NCBI RefSeq assembly: GCF_008806595.1
Contig: NZ_VZRB01000026.1
Coordinates: 1-64,000 of the forward strand
Direction: 5' to 3'
DNA from: Streptomyces luteolifulvus
GTDB lineage: Bacteria > Actinomycetota > Actinomycetes > Streptomycetales > Streptomycetaceae
DNA: 64,000 bases
Made by a program: the position numbers and the translations under genes. How positions within the stretch are numbered: the stretch's first letter is position 1; every line of letters starts with the position of its first letter. The notes beneath the pieces are model-generated. The model had not been told where the DNA came from. It made no database searches and worked only from the letters and a program-made list of their open reading frames with translations. Positions 7,706-17,386 of the stretch are shown piece after piece.

Positions 7706-8457
7706 ATCTCCTCGACGATTCCGTCGGGGAAGGCCCGCAGCAGATGGGCGCGCTCCTCGGTGAAGAAGGCGGCGGCCGCCTCCTCGTCGTGGACCAGGAA
7801 GAGGGAGTGGCTGCCGACGTTGGCGAGATGGATGTCGACGGGGACGCGGCGGCTCCAGCGGAGCCGGCGGACGGCGAAGTCGAGACGGCCGTCCGGGTCG
7901 GGGGCGCGAGCGCCGGCCCCCGCCTTCTCGGCCGCGATGTCGATGCCGAGGAAGCGGCCGATGCGGTCCGCCTCCTCGGCGATCCACGGCACGTCGAGGG
8001 CGTCGGTGTTCCACCACAGCGCGAGCGCGCCGCCGGGGCGCAGGACGCGGAAGGCCTCAGGGATCGACTCGGCGGGGTCGGTCCAGTGCCAGGACTGCGC
8101 GTAGGTGAGGAGGTCGGCGCAGCCGTCGGTGAGGGGGAGGGCGTTGCCGTTGCCCCTGATCACCGGGATGCCGGGGAGGGCGCGGCGGAACTGGGCCGCC
8201 ATGCCCTCGCCGGGCTCGACGGCGATCACATCGGCGCCGCGGTCGCGGAGGAGGGCGGTGGCTATGCCGGTTCCGGCGCCGATGTCTGCGACCCGGGAGC
8301 CGGTGAGGGGGCGGGCGGTCAGGGCCTCGATCGCGTCGAAGAGGGCGGGTGGGTAGGAGGGGCGGTTGGCGGCGTACTGGGCCGCGGCGGCGTTGAAGGA
8401 GTGGGCTCGGCTTGTGTGGGAGGGGGGCGGGGGTGCGGAGGCCGAGGGTGTGGTCAT
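7669..8457 (-). CDS. Class I SAM-dependent methyltransferase
   Basis: A 262-aa soluble protein with a Rossmann methyltransferase fold: motif I VADIGAGTG (about residues 56-64), acidic residue after strand 2 (VIAVEPGEGM), and the post-motif LTYAQSWHWTD typical of the UbiE/Methyltransf_11 group. The substrate is unknown. Start at 8457 (MTTPSAS) is chosen because alignment to the family begins shortly after; an in-frame ATG at 8490 has a slightly better purine-rich upstream sequence and cannot be excluded. It is a single gene, convergent with the SulP transporter. Confidence 0.88.
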   Translation of the reverse strand: MTTPSASAPPPPSHTSRAHSFNAAAAQYAANRPSYPPALFDAIEALTARPLTGSRVADIGAGTGIATALLRDRGADVIAVEPGEGMAAQFRRALPGIPVIRGNGNALPLTDGCADLLTYAQSWHWTDPAESIPEAFRVLRPGGALALWWNTDALDVPWIAEEADRIGRFLGIDIAAEKAGAGARAPDPDGRLDFAVRRLRWSRRVPVDIHLANVGSHSLFLVHDEEAAAAFFTEERAHLLRAFPDGIVEEIYDVDLLLATNS

Positions 8458-8529
8458 ACGGCCATGGTGGCGGGCGGGGTGGGACGGCATCGGGTTTTTC
8501 GCCCCCGCCGCCCCTGCCCCTGCCCCTTC

Positions 8530-8624
8530 CCGTCCCCTGGGGCTGCGCCGCCAGACCCCCCTTCGGCCTCAACGGCCTCGTCCTCAAACGCCGGACGGGC
8601 TGGATCAAACGCCGGACGGTCTGG
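8530..8624 (-). repeat. Streptomyces interspersed intergenic repeat, type A (copy 1)
   Basis: The gap between the methyltransferase and the following membrane protein holds a GC-rich element. Its minus-strand core, TCCAGCCCGTCCGGCGTTTG, continues into GAGGACGAG (8577-8604), with a partial second core (8605-8624) and an imperfect GGGGTCTGG/CAGCCCC hairpin (about 8534-8560). I recognise this as a family repeated many times in Streptomyces intergenic regions. A second copy is at 27719-27790. It codes for nothing obvious and may act as a terminator or mRNA-end structure. Confidence 0.7.
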
Positions 8625-8625
8625 G

Positions 8626-9126
8626 TTATCGCTTCCGCTTCTTCGACGGGTTGCCCGTGCGGCGGCCGGTGCGCTTCTCGTGCTGGGCGCGAGCCCTGTC
8701 GTACTCCTCGCGGTGGAGCTTTTCGCCGGGAGCCTCGGTGAGGGAGCGGAAGAAGTACGCGAGCAGCGAGCCCACGAAGCCGATGGCCAGCAGGCCGCGC
8801 AGGGAGGCCTGGCGGGCCGGGTCGTGGCGCTTGGTGAAGCCGTCCCAGGTGTGGCGGAAGGCCAGGGCGCTGCACACCGCGAACATGACGACGACCAGGA
8901 ACGTCACGAAGGTGCCGATGTCCGCGATCTGGAGGCCTTCGTAGGCGAAGCGCAGGACCAGGCAGGAGGCGACCGCGGCGGCGAGTGAACCCGCGGACGC
9001 GGCGACACGGCGGAGGGTGTAGCCGTCGTCGTGGTTCACCCAGGTCGTGCCGAAGAAACGCAGGGGCTCCGGGCGGGGGCCGGTGGAGCCCGCGGGGGTG
9101 GACGGGGTGCCGTTCTCGTCGCTCAC
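8626..9126 (-). CDS. Conserved small membrane protein, function unknown
   Basis: A 166-aa protein with a Pro/Ser/Thr-rich N-terminus, three likely membrane segments (about residues 45-62, 69-90 and 110-128) and a strongly basic C-terminal tail ending GNPSKKRKR. I recognise no catalytic domain. The GTG start at 9126 gives SDENG; it lacks a clear Shine-Dalgarno, but CATAAT six bases upstream of the GTG resembles a -10 element, suggesting a leaderless mRNA. It lies alone between the methyltransferase and the SH3-domain gene on the same strand. Confidence 0.75.
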   Translation of the reverse strand: MSDENGTPSTPAGSTGPRPEPLRFFGTTWVNHDDGYTLRRVAASAGSLAAAVASCLVLRFAYEGLQIADIGTFVTFLVVVMFAVCSALAFRHTWDGFTKRHDPARQASLRGLLAIGFVGSLLAYFFRSLTEAPGEKLHREEYDRARAQHEKRTGRRTGNPSKKRKR

Positions 9127-9168
9127 CCGTCGATTATGACTCGGGGTGTCCGCGGGCTCCGTGGCGCG

Positions 9169-9486
9169 TCAGGAGCAGCGCGGGGCGATGTACCCGTCGG
9201 CGCCCGTCTTCACATACGCGTCCGAGACGTACTCGCCGTCGTTGATGTTGTCCCAGATCCTGGTGGTGCCGTACGGGCCGGTCACCGTCGAGCCCGGTGT
9301 CTGACAGAAGATCGGGACTCTGGCGCCCTCGGCCAGTACCCGGACGATGCTGTACGTCGTGCCGGGACCACTGCGGACATTGAGCCGGACGCCCGGCGCG
9401 ACCGGGTAGTAGTGCAGGGCCGTCGTCGTGACGGCCTCCTCGACGGCCTCGGCCGCTCCGGCCTCGTCGACACGGTCGACTGACAT
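9169..9486 (-). CDS. Small SH3-domain protein
   Basis: A 105-aa protein with a bacterial SH3 (SH3b) motif, LNVRSGPGTTYSIVRVL, in the centre and two Cys residues (in IFCQTPG and PRCS) that could form a disulfide. SH3b domains usually bind cell-wall or other peptides. There is no clear signal peptide from the chosen ATG at 9486, which is preceded by the strong GGGGGGAG; the frame is open further upstream but without a better start. It is divergent from the Ser/Thr kinase gene, and palindromes lie between them. Confidence 0.75.
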   Translation of the reverse strand: MSVDRVDEAGAAEAVEEAVTTTALHYYPVAPGVRLNVRSGPGTTYSIVRVLAEGARVPIFCQTPGSTVTGPYGTTRIWDNINDGEYVSDAYVKTGADGYIAPRCS

Positions 9487-9579
9487 ACCGAACTCCCCCC
9501 GTTGAACCCCATGACTGCCATGGGGCCACGTTGATTCCCCTGATACGCGTGATGAAACACATATGCGCAACTCGTACAT

Positions 9580-9626
9580 GGAGGCTAGCAAGCCTCCTCT
9601 GACTCGTACGAGTCATCGACTAGGCT
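9580..9626 (+). promoter_or_regulatory. Adjacent palindromes over the kinase promoter
   Basis: Two inverted repeats lie side by side in the divergent gap: GGAGGCT/AGCCTCC (9580-9597, 4-bp gap) and the perfect 16-bp palindrome TGACTCGTACGAGTCA (9600-9615). A -10-like TAGGCT (9621-9626) follows, so the second palindrome overlaps the -35 position for the kinase gene. This geometry suits a repressor or two-site regulator of the SH3/kinase pair. The binding protein is unknown. Confidence 0.5.
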
Positions 9627-9669
9627 CCCTGCGTCGCGCGCGCGGACGAACAGCACCGGGGGTGGTTCC

Positions 9670-11826
9670 ATGGCGCCACAGCAGAACGCCGGAGCGGGCG
9701 CGGAAGCGGAACTTCCCGAGTACGCCGGTCACTACCGTCTTGAGTCCTCCCTCGGCTCCGGCGGCATGGGGGTCGTGCACCTGGCCCGGAGCACCTCCGG
9801 GATGCGGGTCGCGGTGAAGGTCGTCCATGCCGAGTTCGCCAGGGATCCCGAGTTCAGGGGGCGTTTCCGCCAGGAGGTGGCCGCCGCGCGGCGGGTCAGC
9901 GGGGCCTTCACCGCGTCCGTCGTCGACGCCGACTTCGAGGCCGAACGGCCCTGGATGGCCACGCTGTTCATCCCCGGACCGACCCTCTCGGACCATGTGA
10001 AGCGGAACGGGCCCATGGAGCCCGACCAGCTGCGCCGTCTGATGGCCGGTCTCGCCGAGGCGCTGCGCGACATCCACCGGGTCGGGGTCGTGCACCGGGA
10101 TCTGAAGCCGAGCAATGTGCTGCTGGCCGAGGACGGGCCGAAGGTCATCGACTTCGGCATCTCACGGCCCAAGGACAGCGAACTGCGCACGGAGACGGGG
10201 AAGCTGATCGGGACGCCTCCGTTCATGGCACCCGAGCAGTTCCGCCGGCCGCGGGAAGTCGGACCGGCCGCCGATGTGTTCGCGCTCGGGTCCGTGATGG
10301 TGCACGCGGCGACGGGGCGCGGGCCGTTCGACTCCGACAGTCCGTACGTCGTCGCGTACCAGGTCGTGCACGACGAACCGGATCTGACGGGTGTTCCGGA
10401 GAATCTCACGCCGCTGGTGCTGCGCTGCCTCGCCAAGGAACCGGAGGACCGGCCCACCCCGGACGAGCTGATGCGGGAACTGCGATCGGTGGCCGCGTCG
10501 TACGAGACCCAGGCGTTCATACCGGCGCAGCGGACCACCGACGCGCGGCCGCCCGCGCAGGAGTCTCGTGGCAGAAACGGCAAGAACAGCAAGGACAACA
10601 AGAACAACAAGAACAGCGCGGACAGGAAGAAGCAGGGTCCTCGCACGAAGAGGAGCCCGCGCAGGCAGGTGCTCATGGTGGCCGGTGTGCTCGGCCTGGC
10701 CGTGGTCGCCGCCTTCGCCTCGGTGCCAATGCTGCGCGGCGGGGGAAGCCCCGTACCGAAGGAATCGGGCTCCCCGGTCGCCGCGGCCGGGTTCACGTCG
10801 TGGGAGACGAAGCCGGTCGCCGGGAAGGCGGCGGCTTCGCAATGCTCGTACGGGGCACGGATGTTGCTCTGCGCCCAGCCCGGCGTGGTGTTCGCGCTCG
10901 ACCCGTCCGACGGCACCGTGCTGTGGCGGCACCGGGTCGCCGAGTCCAGCAGGAGTGAGCCGCCGGTTCTGTCGGGCGGGCTCGTGCAGGTGTCGGCGAA
11001 CGACGGGCGGCGGCTGGAGGCGCTCGATCCCGCCTCGGGCAGGACGCGCTGGCACCGGGACGCGCCGGCGCACAGTGGGACGGCGTACGCCGGGGGCGTG
11101 CTGCTGCTGACGGGCGCCGACGGGACGGTCACCGGCGTGGACGGCTCCTCGGGCGAGACGAAGTGGAGCCGGCGGGTGCCGGATCAGAAGACGCCGTACT
11201 TCTCCTCGTTCGGCGAGGACTCGCTCGCCTATGCGGCGAGCAGTTCCGACGACGGGTCGAGCACACGGATCAGCGCGGTGGACCCGGCCACCGGGGACGT
11301 GCGGTGGGACGCACAGCTGAAGGGCTCGCTGAGACCGGTCGGCGTGCGTGGCGGGTCCGTGTACTTCGTCGCCGTGGATCCGGTGTACGAGGAGACGAAG
11401 GCCGTTGTCCGCTACACCCCCGGGGACAAGGACCTGCGGCGGGTGGCTCTGCCGTTCCCGCTGGCGCGTGCACGGGCCGCCGTCCACGGGGACGTCGTCC
11501 ATCTGCTGGCCGCCGACGGTGCTCTGGCGGCCGTCGACCTGGCCGCGGGGAAGCAGCTCTGGAGCCTTCAGACGGCCGTGAACCGGGGTTCGACTCCGGT
11601 CGTGGACGACCGGCATGTGTTCTTCACGGCCGCCGACGGGCGGCTCCTCGCGGTCGACACGCGCAGGGGGAAGCTGGTCGGGCAGACCAAGCCGCGGCCG
11701 GGCACGGACTCGGACCGGGTCGCGGGCTCGCTGCCCGAGCCGTTGATCGCCGACGGCCATGTGTTCGCGGGCGCCCCCGACGGCACCGTCTTCGGCGTCA
11801 ACGGGCGCAACCCCTCGACCTGGTAG
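9670..11826 (+). CDS. Membrane Ser/Thr protein kinase with PQQ beta-propeller sensor
   Basis: A 718-aa Hanks-type kinase. The cytoplasmic kinase domain (about residues 20-280) has the glycine loop GSGGMG (29-34), ATP-binding Lys50, catalytic HRD at 142-144 and DFG at 161-163. A charged Asn/Lys-rich linker (about 300-330) leads to one membrane segment (about 333-356). The extracellular C-terminus has repeated PQQ/WD-like blades (for example LDPSDGTVLWRHR, VDGSSGETKWSRR, VDLAAGKQLWSL). Such receptors sense an external signal and phosphorylate cytoplasmic targets. Ligand and substrates are unknown. Start ATG 9670 follows a short GGGGGTGG stretch. Confidence 0.93.
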   Translation: MAPQQNAGAGAEAELPEYAGHYRLESSLGSGGMGVVHLARSTSGMRVAVKVVHAEFARDPEFRGRFRQEVAAARRVSGAFTASVVDADFEAERPWMATLFIPGPTLSDHVKRNGPMEPDQLRRLMAGLAEALRDIHRVGVVHRDLKPSNVLLAEDGPKVIDFGISRPKDSELRTETGKLIGTPPFMAPEQFRRPREVGPAADVFALGSVMVHAATGRGPFDSDSPYVVAYQVVHDEPDLTGVPENLTPLVLRCLAKEPEDRPTPDELMRELRSVAASYETQAFIPAQRTTDARPPAQESRGRNGKNSKDNKNNKNSADRKKQGPRTKRSPRRQVLMVAGVLGLAVVAAFASVPMLRGGGSPVPKESGSPVAAAGFTSWETKPVAGKAAASQCSYGARMLLCAQPGVVFALDPSDGTVLWRHRVAESSRSEPPVLSGGLVQVSANDGRRLEALDPASGRTRWHRDAPAHSGTAYAGGVLLLTGADGTVTGVDGSSGETKWSRRVPDQKTPYFSSFGEDSLAYAASSSDDGSSTRISAVDPATGDVRWDAQLKGSLRPVGVRGGSVYFVAVDPVYEETKAVVRYTPGDKDLRRVALPFPLARARAAVHGDVVHLLAADGALAAVDLAAGKQLWSLQTAVNRGSTPVVDDRHVFFTAADGRLLAVDTRRGKLVGQTKPRPGTDSDRVAGSLPEPLIADGHVFAGAPDGTVFGVNGRNPSTW

Positions 11827-11835
11827 CACGCGAAA

Positions 11836-11861
11836 GGGCCGCCCCCGCACGGAGGCGGCCC
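11836..11861. terminator. Bidirectional terminator between kinase and ilvD
   Basis: GGGCCGCC (11836-11843) pairs with GGCGGCCC (11854-11861) over a 10-nt loop, just after the kinase stop and before the convergent ilvD stop. There is no T tract, which is usual for Streptomyces terminators. Confidence 0.6.
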
Positions 11862-11895
11862 CAGGAAGCGGGCGAGCCCTCGGAGCCTGCGGCTC

Positions 11896-13749
11896 TCAGC
11901 CCAGCCGGCTCACGTCCCGCACCGCGCCCTTGTCCGCGCTGGTCGCCATCGCCGCGTACGCCCGCAGCGCCGCCGACACCTTCCGGTCGCGGTTCTTCGG
12001 GGCGTACGTCCCGCCCAGCGCCTGCTCGCGGCGGGCCAGTTCGGCCTCGTCGACCAGCAGCGCGATGGAGCGGTCCGGGATGTCGATGCGGATGCGGTCG
12101 CCGTCCTCGACGAGGGCGATGGTGCCGCCGGACGCGGCCTCCGGGGAGGTGTGGCCGATGGACAGGCCGGAGGTGCCGCCGGAGAAACGGCCGTCGGTGA
12201 TCAGGGCGCAGGTCTTGCCGAGGCCGCGGCCCTTGAGGAAGGAGGTCGGGTAGAGCATCTCCTGCATACCCGGGCCGCCCTTGGGGCCCTCGTAGCGGAT
12301 GACCACGACGTCGCCGTCCGTGACCTGCTTGTTGAGGATCTTCTCGACGGCCTCCTCCTGCGACTCGCAGACGACCGCCGGGCCCTCGAAGGTCCAGATG
12401 GACTCGTCGACGCCCGCCGTCTTCACCACACAGCCGTCGACGGCCAGGTTGCCCTTCAGCACCGCGAGGCCGCCGTCCTTGGAGTAGGCGTGCTCGACGG
12501 AGCGGATGCAGCCGCCCTCGGCGTCCTCGTCGAGGGCGTCCCAGCGCTCGGACTGGGAGAACGCCTCGGCGGAGCGGACGCAGCCGGGCGCCGCGTGCCA
12601 CAGCTCGACGGCCTCCGCGGACGGGGAGCCGCCACGCACGTCCCAGGTCTTCAGCCAGTCGGCCAGGGACGGGCTGTGGACCGAGTTCACGTCCTCGTTG
12701 AGCAGGCCCGCGCGGTGCAGTTCGCCGAGCAGGGCGGGGATGCCGCCGGCGCGGTGCACGTCCTCCATGTAGTAGGTGCGGTTCTTGGCGACGTTCGGGG
12801 CGACCTTCGCCAGGCACGGCACACGGCGCGAGACCGCGTCGATCTGCTCCAGGCCGAAGGGGACGCCCGCCTCCTGGGCCGCGGCGAGCAGGTGCAGGAT
12901 CGTGTTGGTCGAGCCGCCCATCGCGATGTCCAGGGCCATCGCGTTCTCGAAGGCCGCGAAGGAGGCGATGGAGCGGGGCAGGACCGTCTCGTCGTCCTGC
13001 TCGTAGTAGCGGCGAGTGATGTCCATGACCGTGCGGGCCGCGTTCTCGTACAGCGCCTTGCGGGCGGTGTGCGTGGCGAGGACCGAGCCGTTGCCGGGCA
13101 GGGAGAGGCCGATGGCCTCGGTCAGACAGTTCATCGAGTTGGCGGTGAACATGCCGGAACAGCTGCCGCAGGTCGGGCAGGCGTTCTCCTCGATACGGGA
13201 GATGTCCTCGTCGGAGATCTTGTCGTTGACCGCGTCGGAGATCGCGTCGACCAGGTCGAGCGTGCGGACCGTGCCGTCGACCAGGGTGGCCCGGCCGGAC
13301 TCCATCGGGCCGCCGGAGACGAAGACGGCCGGGATGTTCAGGCGCAGGGCCGCGTTGAGCATGCCCGGGGTGATCTTGTCGCAGTTGGAGATGCAGATCA
13401 GGGCGTCGGCGCAGTGCGCCTCGACCATGTACTCCACGCTGTCCGCGATCAGGTCGCGGGAGGGCAGGGAGTAGAGCATGCCGCCGTGGCCCATGGCGAT
13501 GCCGTCGTCGACGGCGATCGTGTTGAACTCGCGCGGGATGCCGCCCGCCTCCCTGATCGCCTCGCTGACGATCCGGCCGACCGGCTGGAGGTGGGTGTGG
13601 CCCGGCACGAACTCCGTGAAGCTGTTGGCGACGGCGATGATCGGCTTGCGGCCGATGTCCGCACCGGGTACACCGGAGGCGCGCATAAGGGCGCGGGCGC
13701 CCGCCATGTTGCGGCCGTGGGTGACTGTGCGGGACCTCAGCTCGGGCAT
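11896..13749 (-). CDS. ilvD: Dihydroxyacid dehydratase
   Basis: Converts 2,3-dihydroxyisovalerate and its homologue to 2-keto acids in valine and isoleucine synthesis. The 617-aa protein has both family signatures, [12 protein letters not shown] and [19 protein letters not shown], which hold Fe-S ligands. The length and the early AVANSFTEF segment (Asn, not Cys) resemble the E. coli-type [4Fe-4S] enzyme rather than the shorter [2Fe-2S] class. The ATG at 13749 follows GAAGGAGCGAGCGACG, and TACGCT upstream (about 13808-13813) may be its -10. It stands alone, convergent with the kinase gene. Confidence 0.97.
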   Translation of the reverse strand: MPELRSRTVTHGRNMAGARALMRASGVPGADIGRKPIIAVANSFTEFVPGHTHLQPVGRIVSEAIREAGGIPREFNTIAVDDGIAMGHGGMLYSLPSRDLIADSVEYMVEAHCADALICISNCDKITPGMLNAALRLNIPAVFVSGGPMESGRATLVDGTVRTLDLVDAISDAVNDKISDEDISRIEENACPTCGSCSGMFTANSMNCLTEAIGLSLPGNGSVLATHTARKALYENAARTVMDITRRYYEQDDETVLPRSIASFAAFENAMALDIAMGGSTNTILHLLAAAQEAGVPFGLEQIDAVSRRVPCLAKVAPNVAKNRTYYMEDVHRAGGIPALLGELHRAGLLNEDVNSVHSPSLADWLKTWDVRGGSPSAEAVELWHAAPGCVRSAEAFSQSERWDALDEDAEGGCIRSVEHAYSKDGGLAVLKGNLAVDGCVVKTAGVDESIWTFEGPAVVCESQEEAVEKILNKQVTDGDVVVIRYEGPKGGPGMQEMLYPTSFLKGRGLGKTCALITDGRFSGGTSGLSIGHTSPEAASGGTIALVEDGDRIRIDIPDRSIALLVDEAELARREQALGGTYAPKNRDRKVSAALRAYAAMATSADKGAVRDVSRLG

Positions 13750-13924
13750 CGTCGCTCGCTCCTTCAGAGACGGCTGTCAGAGATTTCGGGATTCTGACTG
13801 AGTCGAGCGTACGCCGGTTGCTCCAAGGGGCGGACACGTCGTCCGGAATGCGGGATGCACATCTCAGAGCCCGTGTCGCCTGCTCTCGGCGATCGGGTGC
13901 CCTGCGCTTCGGGGATTGGGCTGA

Positions 13925-14530
13925 TCAGGGGTCGGTGAGGTGCCCCTGCACCACCGGCGCCAGCCGCGCGATGATCGCCTCCAGATCCGCCGAGGCCAGC
14001 GGCTCCACCTTGATCACGTATCGCAGCATCGCCGTACCCACGAGCTGCGCCGCCGCGAGTTCGGCGCGCAGCTCCGCGTCCGGCAGCTCCAGCTGGGCGG
14101 CGATACGGCGCAGCAGCTGCGCGGCGACGAGCCGGCGGAAGACGGCGGCGGCGGTCTCGTTGCTCACGGCGGAGCGGAGGATCGCCAGCAGGGGCGCACG
14201 GGTGGTCGGGTTCTCCCAGACGCCGAAGACGAAGCGGGTCAGCCGCTCGCCGACCCCGTCGAGGGGACCGTCGGCGATCGCCTCCGGCGCATTCATGGCG
14301 GGCGCGAAGGCGACCTCCACGGCCGCCGCGAAGATCTGTTCCTTGGTGCCGAAGTAGTGGTGGACCAGGGCCGAGTCCACCCCGGCGGCCTTCGCGATGC
14401 CGCGCACGGACGTCTTCTCGTAACCCCGCTCGGAGAACTCCTCGCGGGCCGCGGCCAGGATGCGGTCGCGGGTGTCGGCGGATTCCGTACGAGGAGGCCG
14501 GCCCCGGCGCCGGGCGGTCGCGCCGGTCAT
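13925..14530 (-). CDS. TetR-family transcriptional regulator
   Basis: A 201-aa regulator: the first residues are basic (ARRRGRPPR), followed by a TetR helix-turn-helix at about residues 20-66 ([31 protein letters not shown], ending [12 protein letters not shown]). The C-terminal half matches the TetR_C domain commonly seen with this N-terminus. Its ATG overlaps the stop of the upstream TIM-barrel gene (ATGA at 14527-14530), so the two are co-transcribed. No autoregulatory palindrome was identified. Ligand and regulon are unknown. Confidence 0.93.
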   Translation of the reverse strand: MTGATARRRGRPPRTESADTRDRILAAAREEFSERGYEKTSVRGIAKAAGVDSALVHHYFGTKEQIFAAAVEVAFAPAMNAPEAIADGPLDGVGERLTRFVFGVWENPTTRAPLLAILRSAVSNETAAAVFRRLVAAQLLRRIAAQLELPDAELRAELAAAQLVGTAMLRYVIKVEPLASADLEAIIARLAPVVQGHLTDP

Positions 14531-15351
14531 CGCCGCGGCACCTTCACTGCCGAGGCAAGATGGAGGCGGGTGAAGGCCAGCGCCTCGGCGAGGTCGGCCT
14601 CCCGCTCGGCTCCGGACATGGCACGCCGGGTGTTGACCTCGATGACGACATGGCCGTCGAAGCCGGTCAGGGCGAGGCGTTCCAGCAGTTCGGCACAGGG
14701 CTGGCCGCCGCGGCCGGGAACGAGGTGCTCGTCCTTCGCCGAGCCCTTGCCGTCCGCGAGATGGACGTGCCCGAGACGGTCGCCCATGCGGTCGAGCATC
14801 TGCAGTGCGTCGGAGCGGGCCGTCGCGGCGTGCGAGAGGTCGAGCGTGAAGTGGCGGTAGTCGTCCTTCGTCACGTCCCAGTCGGGCGCGTAGGCGAGCA
14901 TCTCGCGGTCGCGGTAACGCCATGGGTACATGTTCTCGACGGCGAACCGCACATCCGTCTCGTTCGCCATGCGCCAGATCCCGGTGACGAAGTCACGGGC
15001 GTACTGGCGCTGCCAGCGGAACGGGGGGTGGACGACGACCGTGCTCGCGCCGAGCTTCTCGGCCGCAGCCCGGGCCCGCTGGAGCTTCACCCACGGGTCG
15101 GTGGACCACACGCGCTGGGTGATGAGCAGGCACGGCGCGTGCACCGCCAGGATCGGGATGCCGTGGTAGTCGCTGAGTCTGCGCAGCGCCTCGATGTCCT
15201 GGCTGACCGGGTCGGTCCACACCATGACCTCGACTCCGTCGTAGCCGAGGCGCGCGGCGATCTCGAAGGCCGTCGCCGTGGACTCCGGGTACACGGAGGC
15301 CGTGGACAGCGCGACCTTCGCATCCGGGATGCGTACGACTGGCTCCGCCAT
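14527..15351 (-). CDS. Sugar phosphate isomerase/epimerase-like TIM barrel (AP endonuclease 2 superfamily)
   Basis: A 274-aa protein of the xylose-isomerase-like TIM barrel superfamily. Recognisable features are YDGVEVMVW early, the metal-site-like ILAVHAP and TVVVHPP strands, an AVENM segment, [16 protein letters not shown] and VIEVNTR near the end. These supply metal-binding Glu, His and Asp residues typical of sugar epimerases/isomerases or endonuclease IV-like proteins. The reaction is not predictable. The ATG at 15351 has TAACCT seven bases upstream (15359-15364, minus strand) and no Shine-Dalgarno, suggesting a leaderless mRNA. It precedes the TetR gene in one transcript. Confidence 0.87.
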   Translation of the reverse strand: MAEPVVRIPDAKVALSTASVYPESTATAFEIAARLGYDGVEVMVWTDPVSQDIEALRRLSDYHGIPILAVHAPCLLITQRVWSTDPWVKLQRARAAAEKLGASTVVVHPPFRWQRQYARDFVTGIWRMANETDVRFAVENMYPWRYRDREMLAYAPDWDVTKDDYRHFTLDLSHAATARSDALQMLDRMGDRLGHVHLADGKGSAKDEHLVPGRGGQPCAELLERLALTGFDGHVVIEVNTRRAMSGAEREADLAEALAFTRLHLASAVKVPRR

Positions 15352-15440
15352 GGGGGACAGGTTACGGGGTGCGGTCGGGTGGGGGCGGGGTGCCTATTCG
15401 CCGTTGTGGGGTTTGCCACGTGGGCGGGTGCGGGTGCGTC

Positions 15441-15472
15441 GGGGCTCGTCGCGCCCACGCGGCGGAGCCGCA
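15441..15472 (-). repeat. Streptomyces interspersed intergenic repeat, type B (copy 1)
   Basis: The minus-strand sequence starting TGCGGCTCCGCCGCGTGGGC matches a second copy at 21946-21975. I recognise this block as a frequent intergenic sequence in Streptomyces. It lies in the 149-bp gap between the Ppx/GppA gene and the upstream end of the TIM-barrel gene. Confidence 0.6.
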
Positions 15473-15500
15473 ACGTCACAGCCCCGCCCCCGTGGGTCCG

Positions 15501-16433
15501 TCATGCCGAGCCCATGTGATCAAGCCTCCGCAGGATCACGCCCTCTCTCAGGGCCCAGGGGCAGATCTCCAGGTTGTCCACTCCGAAGAGGTCCATCGTG
15601 CCCTCGGCGACCAGGGCGCCGGCCAGGAGCTGGTTGGCGCGGCCTTCCGAGACTCCGGGGAGTACGGCGCGTTCGGCGGTGGTCATGCCCGCCAGGCGTG
15701 GGACCCAGGCCTCCAGGGACTCGCGCTTGAGTTCGCGCTGGACGTACAGGCCGTCGGCGGAGCGGGCGGCGCCGGCGATACGGGCCAGTTGCCTGAAGGT
15801 CTTGGACGTGGCGACGACGTGGTCGGGGGCGCCGAAACGGCTGAATTCGCCGACGGTACGAGCGATCTGCGCACGGACATGGCGGCGCAGGGCCCTTATG
15901 TCGTCCGGTTGGGGCGGGTCCCCGGGCAGCCAGCCGGCGGTGAGGCGGCCCGCGCCGAGCGGCAGGGAGACGGCCGCGTCGGGCTCCTCGTCGATGCCGT
16001 ACGCGATCTCCAGCGAGCCCCCGCCGATGTCGAGGACGAGCAGCTTGCCCGCGGACCAGCCGAACCAGCGGCGGGCGGCGAGGAAGGTCAGCCGGGCCTC
16101 CTCCGCGCCGGTGAGGACCTGCAGCTCCACACCCGTCTCCGCCTGCACGCGCGCGAGGACGTCGTCGGCGTTGCTGGCCTCGCGCACGGCGGAGGTCGCG
16201 AACGGGAGCAGATCCTCGACGCCCTTGTCCTCGGCGGCCTGAAGCGCCTCGTGAACGACGGAGATGAGCCTGTCGACCCCGCCGGGGGCGACAGCTCCGC
16301 TCTCGTCGAGAAGTTGGGCAAGGCGCAACTCCGCCTTGTGCGAATGGGCGGGAAGGGGGCGCGCGCCTGGGTGTGCGTCCACCACCAGCAGATGCACCGT
16401 GTTCGATCCCACGTCGAGGACACCGAGTCTCAT
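15501..16433 (-). CDS. Ppx/GppA family phosphatase
   Basis: A 310-aa ASKHA-fold phosphatase of the exopolyphosphatase/guanosine pentaphosphate phosphohydrolase family. The first nucleotide-binding loop is at the N-terminus ([14 protein letters not shown]) and the second is [15 protein letters not shown] in the middle. At 310 residues it is the short actinobacterial type lacking the C-terminal HD-like domain, so it probably acts on short polyphosphate or (p)ppGpp-related substrates; which one is not clear. Its ATG has TAGCGT seven bases upstream (16441-16446), implying a leaderless mRNA. It is divergent from the cysteine-cluster gene 83 bp away. Confidence 0.9.
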   Translation of the reverse strand: MRLGVLDVGSNTVHLLVVDAHPGARPLPAHSHKAELRLAQLLDESGAVAPGGVDRLISVVHEALQAAEDKGVEDLLPFATSAVREASNADDVLARVQAETGVELQVLTGAEEARLTFLAARRWFGWSAGKLLVLDIGGGSLEIAYGIDEEPDAAVSLPLGAGRLTAGWLPGDPPQPDDIRALRRHVRAQIARTVGEFSRFGAPDHVVATSKTFRQLARIAGAARSADGLYVQRELKRESLEAWVPRLAGMTTAERAVLPGVSEGRANQLLAGALVAEGTMDLFGVDNLEICPWALREGVILRRLDHMGSA

Positions 16434-16516
16434 GTACGGAACGCTACTGCCACCTGGGCGGACTTCCGTCCTCCGTGCTGTCCCTGGAGGGGTCTCGGGC
16501 GACTTACCCTGGACGC

Positions 16517-17383
16517 GTGCCAAAGACGAAAAAGGCGAAGGACGACAAGGCGGCCAAATCTGTCGGCGGTTCTTCGCCGGAGAAGCAGGCGAAGCTGTCG
16601 AAGCAGTCCAAGCAGTCGAAGAAGGCCCTGGCGGACGACGAGAAGGGCCTCGACTTTGCGCGGGCGTGGGTGGAGTTCCCTGATCCGGCGGACGACGAAC
16701 AGGTCTTCCGCTGCGATCTGACATGGCTGACCTCCCGCTGGAACTGCATCTTCGGCAGCGGCTGCCAGGGCATCCAGGCGGGCCGCGCGGACGACGGGTG
16801 CTGCACGCTGGGCGCCCACTTCTCCGACGAGGACGACGAGAAGCGGGTCGCCGAGCACGTGGCGCGGCTCACGCCGGAGATCTGGCAGCACCACGACGTC
16901 GGCACGAAGACGGGCTGGATCTCGGAGGACGACGAGGGCTCCCGGCAGACCCGCCCCTACCAGGGCTCGTGCATCTTCCAGAACCGGCCCGGCTTCGCGG
17001 GCGGCGCGGGCTGCTCGCTGCACATCCTGGCCCTGAGGGAGGGCCGCGAGCCGCTGGAGACCAAGCCGGACGTCTGCTGGCAGCTGCCGGTGCGGCGGAC
17101 CTACGACTGGATCGACCGGCCCGACGACACCCGCGTGCTCCAGGTGTCGATCGGTGAGTACGACCGGCGCGGCTGGGGCCCGGGCGGCCACGATCTGCAC
17201 TGGTGGTGCACCTCGGCGACCTCGGCGCACGGCGCGGGCGACCCGGTGTACGTGTCCTACCGGGCCGAGCTGACCGAGCTGATGGGCAAGGCCGGCTACG
17301 ACCGTCTGGCCGAGCTGTGCGAGGAGCGGCTGGCCTCGCAGCTGCCGTTGCTGGCACCTCATCCGGCGGATCCGGTCGACTGA
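16517..17383 (+). CDS. Conserved actinobacterial cysteine-cluster protein
   Basis: A 288-aa soluble protein. A Lys/Ser-rich N-terminal tail (about residues 1-40) precedes a conserved core with many cysteines: [32 protein letters not shown] and KPDVCWQLP, which could bind a metal or Fe-S cluster. I recognise it as a widespread conserved hypothetical in Streptomyces but not as a characterised enzyme. GTG 16517 is chosen because TACCCT (16505-16510) ends exactly six bases upstream, giving a leaderless start, and the basic tail begins there. Its stop is 3 bp from the stop of the convergent sigma-like gene. Confidence 0.8.
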   Translation: MPKTKKAKDDKAAKSVGGSSPEKQAKLSKQSKQSKKALADDEKGLDFARAWVEFPDPADDEQVFRCDLTWLTSRWNCIFGSGCQGIQAGRADDGCCTLGAHFSDEDDEKRVAEHVARLTPEIWQHHDVGTKTGWISEDDEGSRQTRPYQGSCIFQNRPGFAGGAGCSLHILALREGREPLETKPDVCWQLPVRRTYDWIDRPDDTRVLQVSIGEYDRRGWGPGGHDLHWWCTSATSAHGAGDPVYVSYRAELTELMGKAGYDRLAELCEERLASQLPLLAPHPADPVD

Positions 17384-17386
17384 CCC

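Noticed and set aside
8577-8624. CRISPR-like repeats
   Set aside because: Only one and a half cores next to each other, no regular spacers and no cas genes; it is an intergenic repeat family.
11798-13837. Very long Arg/Pro-rich frames overlapping ilvD on both strands
   Set aside because: Low complexity and no homologous motif; ilvD explains the coding signal fully.
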